A stretch of 64,000 nt of DNA from Thermopolyspora flexuosa (GCF_006716785.1 NZ_VFPQ01000002.1:434001-498000); one strand, 5' to 3'; counted from the stretch's first letter, positions 24,398-33,688 are shown. The notes: generated by a model not told the origin, from the sequence alone. Numbers and translations are program-made.

Positions 24398-25143
24398 CTC
24401 GACGGCGTCAGCGGCCATACTGTGGCGGAACTCACGACCTGCTCAAGCCGGTCGACGTCGTGCAGGGTGATGCGCCGCCCCCGCACGCTGATCAGCCCGT
24501 CCGCGGTCAGGTCGCGCAGCACCCGGGAGAGGGTCTCGGGGGCGATGTTGAGCCGGGAGGCGAGCACCTGCTTGCGGGTGGGCAGCACCACCACCCGCTC
24601 CCCGGGCGTGGCCTCGCCGGCGTCCGCCTCCGCGGCGTCCTCGCCGGGCTCCTGGCTGAGCAGGAAGCCCACGACCCGCTGGATGCTCGAGCGCAGCGAG
24701 TACGCCTCGACGTCGCGGATGAGGCGGCGCAGCCGTACCGCCATGTTGGCGAGCAGGCGGCGGGCGAACGACGGGTCCCGGTCGATCAGGTCGAGCACGG
24801 CGGTGCTGGAGACCGCGAGCAGGGTGGTGGCGACGAGCGCGGTCGCGGTGACCGGGTACCGCTGGCCGTCGAACACCACGGCCTCGCCGAAGCTCTCCCG
24901 CAGGGTGACGATCTCCACGACCTTCTCGGCCCCGTCCGCGGTGGAGACCGAAAGCTGCATCTGGCCGCGCAGCACGTAGTAGAACCCGCGGACCGGGTCC
25001 CCCTGGTGGAAGAGGATCTCCCCCTTGTCGAGCCCGATGACGTGCGAGCCCGCCCGGATGATCTCCATCTGCTCCGGGGTGAGCCCGGTGAACAGCGGTA
25101 GCTCACCCAGCAGCTCCGGCGGCGCCGACGCGGTCCTCCCCAC
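24394..25143 (-). CDS. Crp/Fnr family transcriptional regulator (Hcp operon regulator)
   Basis: About 249 residues. The N-terminal cyclic-nucleotide-binding-like domain is visible as LFTGLTPEQMEIIRAGSHV, GEILFHQGDPVRGFYYVL and RESFGEAVVFDGQRYP; no N-terminal Cys cluster is present, so oxygen sensing by FNR-type Fe-S is unlikely. The C-terminal winged helix-turn-helix includes TRKQVLASRLNIAPETLSR. An acidic insertion (EPGEDAAEADAGEATPGE) separates the domains' final parts. The start is uncertain: GTG 25143 is chosen, but GTG 25191 is in frame. Immediately upstream of hcp on the same strand, it probably activates hcp-hcr, possibly sensing NO through haem like DNR/HcpR. Confidence 0.85.
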   Translation of the reverse strand: MGRTASAPPELLGELPLFTGLTPEQMEIIRAGSHVIGLDKGEILFHQGDPVRGFYYVLRGQMQLSVSTADGAEKVVEIVTLRESFGEAVVFDGQRYPVTATALVATTLLAVSSTAVLDLIDRDPSFARRLLANMAVRLRRLIRDVEAYSLRSSIQRVVGFLLSQEPGEDAAEADAGEATPGERVVVLPTRKQVLASRLNIAPETLSRVLRDLTADGLISVRGRRITLHDVDRLEQVVSSATVWPLTPSS

Positions 25144-25254
25144 GGCCCCGAGGCTACCGCAGGGCCCGCCCACCCCCGCCGGGTACGGCACGGCCGGACG
25201 CCTCGCCGCCCCGCGCGAGGGTACGGCGAGCCGTCCGGCCGTCCGATGGGCGCC

Positions 25255-27498
25255 TTAGAGGACCGCGCCCGAGCTGTCCCGGACCTTGGGCGCCTTGCGC
25301 TTCTGCGGCTCGGGCGGCGGCTGCTTGCTGAACCGCTCGAGCTCGATCGAGGTCGGCCCGGCGATGAACGAGGACGAGGCCGTGCCGGCCACGATGCCGA
25401 TGATCAGCGCGATGGCGAAGTCCTGCAGCGAGTCCCCGCCGAAGAACGCCAGTGCGGCGAGGATGAACAGCGCGCCGAGACCGGTGTTCACGGTACGCGG
25501 CACGGTCTGCAGGATCGCGGTGTTCACCACCTGCGGGAACGGCGTGCGGCGCTGCATGCCCCACAGCTCGCGCACCCGGTCGAACACCACGACCTTGTCG
25601 TTCACCGAGTAACCGATGATGGTGAGCATCGAGGCGAGGAAGACGCCGTCGATCGGCTTGTTCAGCCAGACGAACGCGCCGACGACCGCGGCCACGTCGA
25701 CCACGAGCGCGATCACCGCCGCGGTGCCGAAGGTCCAGCGGAACCGGAACGCGAGGTAGAGGAGCTGCGCGGCGAGCGCGACCAGCAGCGCGATCAGTGC
25801 GTTGCGGCTCAGCTCCGCGCCGAGGCTCGGCCCGATCAGCTCGTCACGCTCCTTGGTGACGTCGCCGATCCCCTGGTCGAGCGCCTGCTCGATCTTCACC
25901 ACCTCGTCGGCGGTGATCTGCCCGGTGCGCACCGAGATGGTGTCGCCGGACGACTGGACCACGGCGTTCGGGTAGCCGGCGTCGGCCACGATCCGCCGCG
26001 CGGTGTCGGCGTCGACCGACTTGGAGGTGGCGAACTCGACCACCCGGCCGCCGGTGAACTCGACGCCGAAGTTGAGCCCGCGGGTGGCGATGCCGGCGGC
26101 CGCCGCGACGACGATCAGCGCGCCGATGACCAGCCACAGCCGGCCCTTGCCCATGAGGTTCGGGTTCCGCTTGGTCACCCAGGTGCGGACCCGGCCCACG
26201 CTGCCCAGACCGGAGACCTTGGGCCCGATCCGGTTGATGAACAGCCCGGCGACCGCCCGGGAGACCACCATCGCGGAGATCAGCGAGGCGAGCACACCGA
26301 TGGCGAGCGTCACGCCGAAGCCCTTCACCGGGCCGCTGGCGAGCCAGAACAGCAGCGCCGCGGCGAGCAGCGTGGTGATGTTGGAGTCGGCGATCGCGCT
26401 CCAGGCGTTCTTGAAGCCGCGGTCGAGCGCCGCCCGCAGGCCGCGCTTGGGGCTCTGGCCGTACTCCTCCCGCGCCCGCTCGAACACGAGCACGTTCGCG
26501 TCGACCGCCATACCGATGGCGAGCACGAAACCGGCGAGGCCGGGCAGGGTGAGCGTCGCCCCGAGGGCGACCAGCGCCGCGTACGAGATGAGGCCGTAGG
26601 CGGCGAGCGCGACCGCGGCGGCGAGGCCGACGAGGCGGTAGATCACGAGGATGAACAGCGTCGTCATGATCACGCCGGCCACGGCGGCCTTGGCGCTCGC
26701 CTCGATCGCCTCGGCGCCGAGCGTCGGGCCGAGGGTGCGCTGCTCGATCAGCTCCAGCGGCACCGGCAGCGCACCACCCTTGATCAGGATGGCGAGGTTC
26801 TGCGCCTCCTCCTGGGTGAAGTTGCCGGTGATCTGGGTGCTGCCGCCGGTGATGCCCGCGTTGCAGACGATCGACGGGTCGACCTGCGGCGACGAGATGA
26901 TCTTGTTGTCGAGCACGATCGCGACCCGGCGCTTGGGGTCGCCGGGGTCCGCGCAGGCGGCCTTGCCGGTGAGCTGCTGCCAGGCCTTCGCGTCGCGGAA
27001 GTCGACCGTGACGAAGTGGCCGATGCCCTGCTGGAAGTCGGAACCGGCGGCGGCGTCCTCGACCCCTTCACCGGTGATCGCGGCCTTGCCGAGCTTGAGC
27101 TTCTGCCCGGACTCGTCGGGCAGCGCGTCCTTGTCGTTCTCCTCGGCGATGCCCTCGACCGGGTGGAAGGTGAGCTGCGCGGTCTGGCCGATCACCTCGG
27201 CGGCCTTGCGCGGGTCGAGCACGCCGGGCAGCTCGACGGTGATCCGGCGCTCACCGGTGACGTACAGGTTGGGGTCGACGACGCCGAGCGCGTCGGCGCG
27301 GCGCCGGAGCACGTTGAGCGCCCGCTCGGTCGCCTCCTTGTCGGCCTTGACGTTGGGCGCGTCCTTGGCCTCGAAGACGAGCTGGGTGCCGCCGCGCAGG
27401 TCGAGCCCTAACCGCGGCGGGATGGTGTAGGCGAGTACGGCGGAGGCCGCGATGATGACGAACGCGACCACCGCGCGCCAGATCGGCGCACGTGACAT
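25255..27498 (-). CDS. secDF: Protein translocase SecDF, fused
   Basis: A 747-residue fusion of SecD and SecF. The SecD half starts with TM1 and the P1 domain (LGLDLRGGTQLVFEAK), then the periplasmic beta-rich domain and six TMs. The SecF half starts near FGVEFTGGRVVEF and has a second set of TMs with GYSVNDKVVVFDRVRE. The fused protein uses the proton gradient to pull Sec substrates out of the channel. ATG 27498 has GGAGG five bases upstream, better than the in-frame GTG at 27510. Actinobacteria usually carry separate secD and secF, with a fused copy as a second set; the location without yajC or relA supports the latter. A small secreted protein gene lies just upstream. Confidence 0.95.
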   Translation of the reverse strand: MSRAPIWRAVVAFVIIAASAVLAYTIPPRLGLDLRGGTQLVFEAKDAPNVKADKEATERALNVLRRRADALGVVDPNLYVTGERRITVELPGVLDPRKAAEVIGQTAQLTFHPVEGIAEENDKDALPDESGQKLKLGKAAITGEGVEDAAAGSDFQQGIGHFVTVDFRDAKAWQQLTGKAACADPGDPKRRVAIVLDNKIISSPQVDPSIVCNAGITGGSTQITGNFTQEEAQNLAILIKGGALPVPLELIEQRTLGPTLGAEAIEASAKAAVAGVIMTTLFILVIYRLVGLAAAVALAAYGLISYAALVALGATLTLPGLAGFVLAIGMAVDANVLVFERAREEYGQSPKRGLRAALDRGFKNAWSAIADSNITTLLAAALLFWLASGPVKGFGVTLAIGVLASLISAMVVSRAVAGLFINRIGPKVSGLGSVGRVRTWVTKRNPNLMGKGRLWLVIGALIVVAAAAGIATRGLNFGVEFTGGRVVEFATSKSVDADTARRIVADAGYPNAVVQSSGDTISVRTGQITADEVVKIEQALDQGIGDVTKERDELIGPSLGAELSRNALIALLVALAAQLLYLAFRFRWTFGTAAVIALVVDVAAVVGAFVWLNKPIDGVFLASMLTIIGYSVNDKVVVFDRVRELWGMQRRTPFPQVVNTAILQTVPRTVNTGLGALFILAALAFFGGDSLQDFAIALIIGIVAGTASSSFIAGPTSIELERFSKQPPPEPQKRKAPKVRDSSGAVL

Positions 27499-27540
27499 GA
27501 AAGCCTCCACAGGCTGAACGGAGAAACGGATCGGGAAACG

Positions 27541-27885
27541 TCAGCGTGTGGAGGCGCCGGGCGGGGCCCGGGGCGGGGCGACGGAGCGGGTGAGCACGGG
27601 GACGGCGGCGGGGCCTGCGCTCTCCACCGGCCCGCTCGTGCGCGGCCGGGCCGGTACGTCGCCGCGCGGCAGCAGGGCGAGGGTGCCGCCGACGGTCGGG
27701 GCGCCCTTGGCCACCTGCAGGGCGAGCAGCGCCGCGCCGTACGGGGCCTGGCCGAGCGCCGGGTCCTGGGTGCCGGGCGGCTGCTGCGTGGCGGTGACCG
27801 CCCGCGCGGCCTCGTCGGCGTTCCGTCCGGTACCGGTGAGCAGGCACAGCAGAAGCAGCAGCACCGCGGTGACCCTGCTGCGCAT
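27541..27885 (-). CDS. Small exported protein of unknown function
   Basis: A 114-residue protein with a clear signal peptide (MRSRVTAVLLLLLCLLTGTG) and no other motif; the mature part is Ala/Pro-rich and probably unstructured. A strong GAGGAGGG precedes ATG 27885, supporting translation. It is 42 bases upstream of secDF on the same strand, so the two may be co-transcribed. Confidence 0.55.
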   Translation of the reverse strand: MRSRVTAVLLLLLCLLTGTGRNADEAARAVTATQQPPGTQDPALGQAPYGAALLALQVAKGAPTVGGTLALLPRGDVPARPRTSGPVESAGPAAVPVLTRSVAPPRAPPGASTR

Positions 27886-28080
27886 GCTCCCTCCTCGCGT
27901 CCCGTTGCGCCAACGGTACCGTGACCGGACGGTGTACGAGTCCGTCCATCCTCGCCGGTTTGCCGCGCGCTTACCGATGGGAAGAAAGGGTTAACCGGGA
28001 CGCGCACGCGATCCGGGCGCAGGAGACCCGGGGTTTTTACCCCATGCTTTTCTGCGTGGCCTGGGCTATGGTGAGGCAAT

Positions 28081-28431
28081 ATGGGCGGATATTGGCGGAT
28101 TTTCCGCCGGATAGGCGCGGTGAGCGCGATCACGGCAGGGTGGGCCCTGCTGGTCGCGCTGCTCGCCGTGTCCACATCCGTCCTCGGCGCCCGTGCCCAT
28201 GACCCTGCCGACCCGGCTCCCGCAGGGCCCTGGATCAGCCAGTCGAGCGGCGTGCCCCTCGCCTACGCCGCGCCCCGGGAGGACCCGCCGGCACCCTGCC
28301 TGCCGACCCGGCACGTGGCCCGCTCCCCGGAACTGCCGCTTCCGCTACCCGACGCGGAGGCGGAGGCGATACGCAGCCCGCAGCAGTTCGCGTTCCGCTG
28401 CGCCGACTCCCGCAGCCCGCCGCTGATCTGA
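28081..28431 (+). CDS. Hypothetical small membrane/exported protein
   Basis: A 116-residue protein with one N-terminal hydrophobic helix (AVSAITAGWALLVALLAVSTSVLGA) and a proline-rich extracytoplasmic tail containing two cysteines. No family is recognised. A plausible -10 (TATGGT) sits 16 bases before the ATG; with so short a leader and a weak ribosome-binding site, the call is moderate. Confidence 0.45.
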   Translation: MGGYWRIFRRIGAVSAITAGWALLVALLAVSTSVLGARAHDPADPAPAGPWISQSSGVPLAYAAPREDPPAPCLPTRHVARSPELPLPLPDAEAEAIRSPQQFAFRCADSRSPPLI

Positions 28432-28606
28432 TCTTCGGTACGTCCCGGCGGCGGCACACGTCGTCCGGGTGGCTTCCATGCCTTCATCACCGCACGGCGG
28501 CGGCGACCTACGGCCACCGCCGCCTCCGGCATACCGTCACGCCCGCACACGCCGTTGCCGGCACGTGACGGGGTCGTGTTCACCCCACCCAAGGAGTGAT
28601 GTCGCC

Positions 28607-28948
28607 ATGGCCGACATCAGATCTGTCCACGCCCTCATGCGCGCCCATGACCGCCATGAGGCCCAACTGGACACCCTGCGCGACCTGCTGACCGAGCGGC
28701 TCGCCGCCGCCCGGGCCGAGCTCGCGCAGGCGCCCGCGGCGCTCCGCCGTACCCACCCGGCGCGGCGGCGCATCGGCGAGCTCGAGGCCGCGCTCGACCG
28801 CATGGAGCGCGGCCTGTACGGAATCTGCCGTGGCTGCGGCGCGTTCATCGAGATGAGCGTGCTGCTGCACGCTCCGCAAGACCAGGAATGCGCCGAGTGC
28901 CGCCGCGCGAGCGAGCGGCGGGCGGGCCCGCGGCGGGCGGCGGTATGA
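28607..28948 (+). CDS. DksA/TraR C4-type zinc finger protein (first of pair)
   Basis: A 113-residue protein with a long N-terminal helical hairpin (RAHDRHEAQLDTLRDLLTER; RRRIGELEAALDRMERGLYG) and a C4 zinc finger with Cys74, Cys77, Cys95 and Cys98. This is the DksA/TraR layout; such proteins insert the coiled coil into the RNA polymerase secondary channel. The coil tip lacks the DxxDxA acidic motif of true DksA, so the role may differ. ATG 28607 follows AAGGAG. Its stop overlaps the ATG of the next gene, an actin-like ATPase, giving tight coupling. Confidence 0.85.
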   Translation: MADIRSVHALMRAHDRHEAQLDTLRDLLTERLAAARAELAQAPAALRRTHPARRRIGELEAALDRMERGLYGICRGCGAFIEMSVLLHAPQDQECAECRRASERRAGPRRAAV

Positions 28949-29805
28949 ACCCGCCGGACGGCCCCGCCCGGGCGTGGGCGGGCCGCGGCGTCGCCCTCGC
29001 CCTCGACCTTGGCACCGCCCGCACCAGGACCGTGGTGCCCGGCGGGAGCGCCATCCTCGACCGGCCGTCGTGCGTGCCCTCGGCGGACGGTACGGCCGAG
29101 CCGGTCTGGCCGATCCGGCACGGGATGGTCGCCAGCATGGCGGCCTGCCACCGGCTGGCCCGGACCGTGTTGCGGGAGGCGCTCGACCAGGCCGCCGGCG
29201 TGTCGGCGGACCCGGCCGGTGACGGCGACCCCCTCGGGCGCGTGGCCCGCGTGCTCGTCGGGGTGCCGGTCGCGGCCACGGCCACCGAGCGCCGTGCCGT
29301 ACGGGCCGCGGTCGGGCGGGCGGTGGACTGCCCGATCGTGCTCGTCGAGGAGCCGCTCGCGGCCGCCATCGGGTGCGGCGTGGACGTCACCGCCTCCCGC
29401 CCCCGGCTCCTGCTCGACGTGGGCGCCGGGATCATCGAGGCCGTCGTGATCACCGACGCGGCGGTCGCCGAGGCGGGCGCGCTCCAGGTGAGCTGCACCG
29501 CGTCGGCCGGGCTGCCCGGCCACGCCGTGGAGGCGGTCACCGACCTCGTCGCCGACCTCGTGCGCAGGCTTCCGCCACACCAGCGGCTCGGCGTGCGCGC
29601 CGGTGGGCTGCTGCTCACCGGCGGTGGCGCCGCCCAGCCGGACCTCGCGGGCCGGCTCGGCGCCGGACTCCGGCTCACCGTTCATCCCGCCGCCCGGCCC
29701 GCCCACGCGACCATCCGCGGTCTCACCCGGCTCTGCCTCGTGCCCGAGCTCGCCGAGCGGGTGACCGCGTCCGAGCCCATCGACATCATGAAAGGAAGTG
29801 TCTGA
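28945..29805 (+). CDS. MreB/Hsp70-like actin-fold ATPase, shortened
   Basis: A 286-residue actin-superfamily protein, shorter than MreB (about 340). The phosphate-1 loop VALALDLGTARTRTVV is at residues 16-31, EEPLAAAIGCG is the connecting helix, phosphate-2 is LLLDVGAGIIEAVV, and the adenosine motif is LLLTGGGAAQ. It lacks the longer subdomain segments used in filament formation, so it may not polymerise. The ATG overlaps the stop of the upstream DksA/TraR-like gene (ATGA), and a second DksA/TraR-like gene begins 3 bases after the stop. The operon arrangement suggests a joint role of unknown nature. Confidence 0.78.
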   Translation: MNPPDGPARAWAGRGVALALDLGTARTRTVVPGGSAILDRPSCVPSADGTAEPVWPIRHGMVASMAACHRLARTVLREALDQAAGVSADPAGDGDPLGRVARVLVGVPVAATATERRAVRAAVGRAVDCPIVLVEEPLAAAIGCGVDVTASRPRLLLDVGAGIIEAVVITDAAVAEAGALQVSCTASAGLPGHAVEAVTDLVADLVRRLPPHQRLGVRAGGLLLTGGGAAQPDLAGRLGAGLRLTVHPAARPAHATIRGLTRLCLVPELAERVTASEPIDIMKGSV

Positions 29806-29808
29806 ACC

Positions 29809-30138
29809 ATGACCTCGACCGGACTCAGCAGCGTTCAGATCCAGGCCCTGCGGCAGCAGCTGGAGGAGCAGCTCCAGCAGCGGCTGAGCCAGATGGAGAG
29901 CCTGAAGGCCTCGGCGGAGGGCGGTACCGCCGCCGAGATGAGCTGGCAGGACGTCGAGGTGGCGATGGCGGCCACCGACCGCGCCATCGCCGAGACCCGG
30001 CGTTGCCTGGAGATGCTCGACAACGGCACCTACGGCCGGTGCGAGCAGTGCAACGCCGACATCCCGTTCGAGCGGCTGAAGATCCGGCCGCTGGCCCGCT
30101 ACTGCATCACCTGCCAGCGCAAGCGGGAAGCGGCCTGA
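29809..30138 (+). CDS. DksA/TraR C4-type zinc finger protein (second of pair)
   Basis: A 109-residue protein with a glutamine-rich helical N-terminus (QALRQQLEEQLQQRLSQMES), a second helix (EVAMAATDRAIAETRRCLEM) and a C4 zinc finger: Cys78, Cys81, Cys99 and Cys102 in RCEQCNADIPFERL and YCITCQRK. It matches the TraR/DksA family better than the first copy at the finger (GRCEQC...C..C). It begins 3 bases after the MreB-like gene, with GAAAGGAAG upstream, so all three genes form one unit. Confidence 0.88.
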   Translation: MTSTGLSSVQIQALRQQLEEQLQQRLSQMESLKASAEGGTAAEMSWQDVEVAMAATDRAIAETRRCLEMLDNGTYGRCEQCNADIPFERLKIRPLARYCITCQRKREAA

Positions 30139-30182
30139 CCCACGGGCTTCCGCCGCCGGCCGGAGGCGTCCCCACGACCACG

Positions 30183-30263
30183 CCTCCGGCCGGCGGCCGG
30201 TACGCGACACCTCCGGCCGGAGGCCGGTACGCGACACCTCCGGCCGGAGGCCGGTAGGCGAAA
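30183..30263. repeat. Three 27-bp tandem repeats with internal palindrome
   Basis: Three head-to-tail units of 27 bases (30183-30209, 30210-30236, 30237-30263) each hold the palindrome CCTCCGGCCGGAGG (one substitution in unit 1) and a GGTAcGCGA tail. They start 45 bases after the second zinc-finger gene. They could form strong hairpins (terminator) or bind a dimeric protein. Only three differences from the unit are seen across the last two copies. Confidence 0.8.
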
Positions 30264-30367
30264 CCGCCCGCCGGTCGGCCTCGGCGGGGCGTGCGAGCGG
30301 GTGGGCGCGCACGTCGGCGCCGATCCGCGGCATTGCCGGGGCGACCGACCGGAAGTACGTTCCAGTA

Positions 30368-30658
30368 ATGAACGTCGTGCATCCACCGCGCGTCGCCTGG
30401 GAGGGCGCCCGCACCTTCGTCACGGCGGCGGGCTGCGACGTGTACTGGTGGCTCAGCGAGATGGTCGGCCGCTACCTCGGCCTCATGTTCGAGCTCTACC
30501 TCGCGGAGACCCGGGCACGGCTGCGCCACCGCGACGATCCGTACGCGGAGATGAGCCTCTGGCGGGTGTACCTGCAGACGCTCCTCGAGGAGCGCCCCGA
30601 GCTGCAGCCCATCGTCCGGCAACTGATCGACGAGACCGGGTACCGCCTCGCCTGCTGA
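30368..30658 (+). CDS. Conserved hypothetical protein
   Basis: A 96-residue protein, predicted all-helical: VAWEGARTFVTAAGCDVYWWLSEM, YLGLMFELYLAETRARLRH, WRVYLQTLLEERPELQPIVRQLIDE. No signal peptide or known motif. Its sequence is rich in aromatic residues and not low-complexity, unlike random GC-rich frames, so it is likely a real gene. Upstream lie the tandem repeats; downstream is pyrD. Confidence 0.6.
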   Translation: MNVVHPPRVAWEGARTFVTAAGCDVYWWLSEMVGRYLGLMFELYLAETRARLRHRDDPYAEMSLWRVYLQTLLEERPELQPIVRQLIDETGYRLAC

Positions 30659-30835
30659 GACCCGGTACGGCACGGCGACCGGCCCGGCGGCGCCCGCGGA
30701 CGCCCTGGACGGCCGGGGTCGCCGACGCGTGCCGCCCTGCGGAGGCGCCGGGAACGGCACGGTGCCGGCCGGACCGGCGTGGACGGGCAGGGTGTCGCAT
30801 GGTGCAGGGGTTGTCTCGGGCTAGGGTTGCCCGTG

Positions 30836-31924
30836 ATGTATCGCGTTGTCTTCAGCCAGGTCCTGCAGCGGCTCGACGCCGAGGACGCGCACCGGGCGAC
30901 CGTCCGGGCGCTCGCGGCGATCTCCCGGGTGCGCCCGCTCAACCGGGCCATCCACCGGAGGCTCGCGCCGCACGACCCCGCGTTGCGGGTGAGCGCGTTC
31001 GGGGTGCACTTCCCGTCGCCGTTCGGGCTCGCCGCCGGGTTCGACAAGAACGCCGTCTGCTTCGAGGCGCTCGCCGCGTTCGGCTTCGGCCACGTCGAGG
31101 TGGGCACGGTCACCGCGCACGCCCAGCCGGGGAACGCCCGGCCGCGGCTGTTCCGGCTGCCCGCGCAGCGGGCGGTCATCAACCGGATGGGCTTCAACAA
31201 CGACGGCGCCGCCAAGGTCGCGCGCCGCCTCGCCCGGGTGCGCGGGGTGCCGGTGGTCGTCGGGGTGAACATCGGCAAGACGAAGGTCGTGCCGGAGTCC
31301 CGGGCCGTCGCCGACTACGTCGCGAGCGCCCGCGCGCTCGCCGACCGCGCCGACTACCTCGTGGTGAACGTCAGCTCGCCGAACACGCCCGGGCTGCGCG
31401 ACCTGCAGGCGGTCGAACGGCTGCGGCCGCTGCTCACCGCGGTCCGCGAGGTCACCGAAAGCCTGCCGCGCCGTACCCCGCTGCTGGTGAAGATCGCGCC
31501 CGACCTGGCGGACGAGGACGTGGACGCGGTCGCCGACCTCGCGGTGGAGCTCGGCCTCGACGGGATCATCGCCACGAACACCACGATCCGCCGCGACGGG
31601 GTGCCGAGCACGGAGGCCGGCGGGCTGTCCGGCCGTCCGCTCAAGGAGCGCTCGCTGGAGGTGCTGCGGCGGCTGTACGCCCGGGTCGGGGACCGGCTCA
31701 CCCTCGTCTCGGTCGGCGGGGTGGAGGACGTCGACGACGTGTGGGAGCGGCTGCTCGCCGGGGCCACCCTGGTGCAGGGCTACACCGCGATGGTCTACGA
31801 GGGCCCGCTGTGGGCCGCGCGGATCAACCGCGCCCTGTCCCGCCGCCTCCGCCTGCACGGCCACTCCTCGATCCAGGAGGTCATCGGCAAGACCGCGCCG
31901 GCCCGGACCGGCCGCGACGCCTGA
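30836..31924 (+). CDS. pyrD: Dihydroorotate dehydrogenase (quinone), class 2
   Basis: A 362-residue enzyme oxidising dihydroorotate to orotate with electrons to quinone, step 4 of pyrimidine synthesis. An amphipathic N-terminal extension for membrane contact ([20 protein letters not shown]) marks class 2. Landmarks are [53 protein letters not shown] (with the catalytic Ser), [10 protein letters not shown] and [13 protein letters not shown]. The ATG at 30836 matches the family start; GTG 30833 is also possible. It is apart from other pyr genes. Confidence 0.95.
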   Translation: MYRVVFSQVLQRLDAEDAHRATVRALAAISRVRPLNRAIHRRLAPHDPALRVSAFGVHFPSPFGLAAGFDKNAVCFEALAAFGFGHVEVGTVTAHAQPGNARPRLFRLPAQRAVINRMGFNNDGAAKVARRLARVRGVPVVVGVNIGKTKVVPESRAVADYVASARALADRADYLVVNVSSPNTPGLRDLQAVERLRPLLTAVREVTESLPRRTPLLVKIAPDLADEDVDAVADLAVELGLDGIIATNTTIRRDGVPSTEAGGLSGRPLKERSLEVLRRLYARVGDRLTLVSVGGVEDVDDVWERLLAGATLVQGYTAMVYEGPLWAARINRALSRRLRLHGHSSIQEVIGKTAPARTGRDA

Positions 31925-32272
31925 CGTACGCCCGACGCGCTCGGCCGGGTGGCGCCGCCGCGCGGCCGAGCCGTACCGGCGTACGCCGTGACCGATCGGC
32001 CCTCGGGCTGCGGCGACGCGGAGGATCCCGGACGGGGCCGGCATCGCAGCGGAGGCCGGCCGGCCCGGACGGCGGGGCACACGCCGGCCGTCCGGCCTCG
32101 GCCACCCGGGACCGGGAACCTCGCGCGCCGGGGCGCCCGGATGCCGCCCCGGATCAGGCCGTGGACGCCCTCACCGGCGTGCCTTCGCGGTCGCCGCCGG
32201 GATCCCGTGGCCGGTCGCGCCGAGGCGAGGGCGTTGCCTCGGTACGGCGCCGGGCCGTACCTGGTCGGGGCG
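31925..32272. other. Convergent intergenic region, nothing recognised
   Basis: 348 GC-rich bases between pyrD and the convergent amidase. I see neither a convincing gene nor a clear terminator with a T-run. Confidence 0.5.
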
Positions 32273-33160
32273 CTAGGTGAGGTAGTTCTCGATGCCCTTG
32301 GCGATGGCGTCGCCGAGGCGCTGGCGGAACTTCGGGTTCTTGAACTTGGCGGCGTCCGAGGCGTTGCGCATGTTCCCGCACTCGAGGAACACCTTCGGCA
32401 CCGTGGACAGGTTGAGCCCGCCGAGATCGTTGCGGAAGTTCAGGCCCTGCTTGCCGATGTAGGTGGAGTACGGCAGGTCGGTCCCGGCCCGGATCGCGTC
32501 GCGGATCGCGATGCCGAGGCGCCGCGACTCGCCCACCACCGGGTCCACCGGGCCGTTGATCTTCTTCGGCATGATCACGTGGAAGCCGTGGGCCGAGGGG
32601 CCCGCGCCGTCCGCGTGGATCGAGATCGCCGCGTCGGCCTTGGCCTTGTTGCCGATCGCGGCCCGGACGTCGATGCACGGCCCCACGCCGGTGTTGTTCG
32701 GCCGGGTGAGCTTGACCGTGGCCCCGGCCTTGCGCAGCGCCTTCGCCGCCCGGACGGCCACGTCCCAGTTGAACGCGGCCTCGGTGTACCCGTCGTTGGT
32801 CTGGGTGCCGGTCGTGTCGCAGGGCTTCTTGTGCGTGTGCACGTCGACGGGCTTGTTGATGATGTCGGGCCGCCGGTAGTTGTGGCCGTTGTGGCCGGGG
32901 TCGATCACCACGACCTTCCCCTTCAGCGGCTTGTCCGCCGACGCGTCGCGGGCCGAGTCGTCCAGGGCGACGGACGACCGTGCCGGGGCCGTCGACCGCG
33001 CCGCGGAGGACGCCGCGTCGAGCGGCGGACTCGACTCCGCCGGCGAACCCGCCTTCGCCGGCGAAGCCGACTCCGCCGCCCCCTGCGCGCCTCCGCACGC
33101 CGCCACGGCCCCGAGCCCGTACAGCGTGACCATCGTCGCGACCAGCGTCCGACCTCTCAC
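32273..33160 (-). CDS. N-acetylmuramoyl-L-alanine amidase (Amidase_3), lipoprotein
   Basis: A 295-residue peptidoglycan hydrolase. A signal peptide ends in lipobox AVAAC (Cys22), followed by a Ser/Ala/Pro-rich linker to about residue 78. The amidase_3 domain has zinc ligands in VVVIDPGHNG, TEAAFNWD (Glu) and AISIHADG, and the catalytic Glu in VFLECGNMRN near the C-terminus. It cleaves the bond between MurNAc and L-Ala in the cell wall. The gene is monocistronic. Confidence 0.92.
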   Translation of the reverse strand: MRGRTLVATMVTLYGLGAVAACGGAQGAAESASPAKAGSPAESSPPLDAASSAARSTAPARSSVALDDSARDASADKPLKGKVVVIDPGHNGHNYRRPDIINKPVDVHTHKKPCDTTGTQTNDGYTEAAFNWDVAVRAAKALRKAGATVKLTRPNNTGVGPCIDVRAAIGNKAKADAAISIHADGAGPSAHGFHVIMPKKINGPVDPVVGESRRLGIAIRDAIRAGTDLPYSTYIGKQGLNFRNDLGGLNLSTVPKVFLECGNMRNASDAAKFKNPKFRQRLGDAIAKGIENYLT

Positions 33161-33427
33161 AGGACCTCCCGTGCCGGGCGGGTCCGGCGGTACCTGACCC
33201 CCACCGGGCTCGCCCTCCTCGCTCGCGCTCGGTGTTCCGCACCGGTGTCGCGGAGCACCCCGGTGACGCCCTTCCGTCCCTCCAACTTACGCGCGGCCTG
33301 ACGGTGCCGCTGCGGCCTCCCCCGCATCGCGGGGGAGGGGAGCGCCGTTGCTCGGGGAGGGCACGGGTTCGGGCCGGGGACGGGAGGCCGGGGCGCCGGC
33401 GCGTGTCCGGACGTGGCCGGACCGGGC

Positions 33428-33688
33428 CTAGCCCCGGTTCAGCGCCGGTGAGGTGCGCTCCTCCTGGGCCTCGAGCAGGGCGGCGAGCTCGTGGGCGTCC
33501 TCGGCGTCGAGGCCGAGCACGACCCGGGCACGGCCCCACGGGTGGTCGATCGAGTGGGCCACGTAGCCCGCGACGGACTCCGCGTGGCCGTCCGTGTTCC
33601 GCCCCCGCGCGCTCCGCCAGCCCGCCCAGGCGCGCTCGAGTGCGGTGGCCGCCCGTTGCGCGCAGGACACCAGCTCTGGATCACGCAT
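33428..33688 (-). CDS. Conserved hypothetical protein
   Basis: An 86-residue protein with helical stretches: LVSCAQRAATALERAWAGWR and DAEDAHELAALLEAQEERT. The middle (ESVAGYVAHSIDHPWGRARVVLGL) has a balanced composition, so it looks genuinely coding. ATG 33688 is preceded by GGGGG. No family recognised. It is probably cytoplasmic. Confidence 0.55.
   Translation of the reverse strand: MRDPELVSCAQRAATALERAWAGWRSARGRNTDGHAESVAGYVAHSIDHPWGRARVVLGLDAEDAHELAALLEAQEERTSPALNRG

Noticed and set aside
25246-27411. 721-codon open frame on the + strand opposite secDF
   Set aside because: Its translation is Asp/Arg/His/Val-rich with no motif and mirrors the conserved SecDF frame; it is an antisense shadow of high-GC codon bias.
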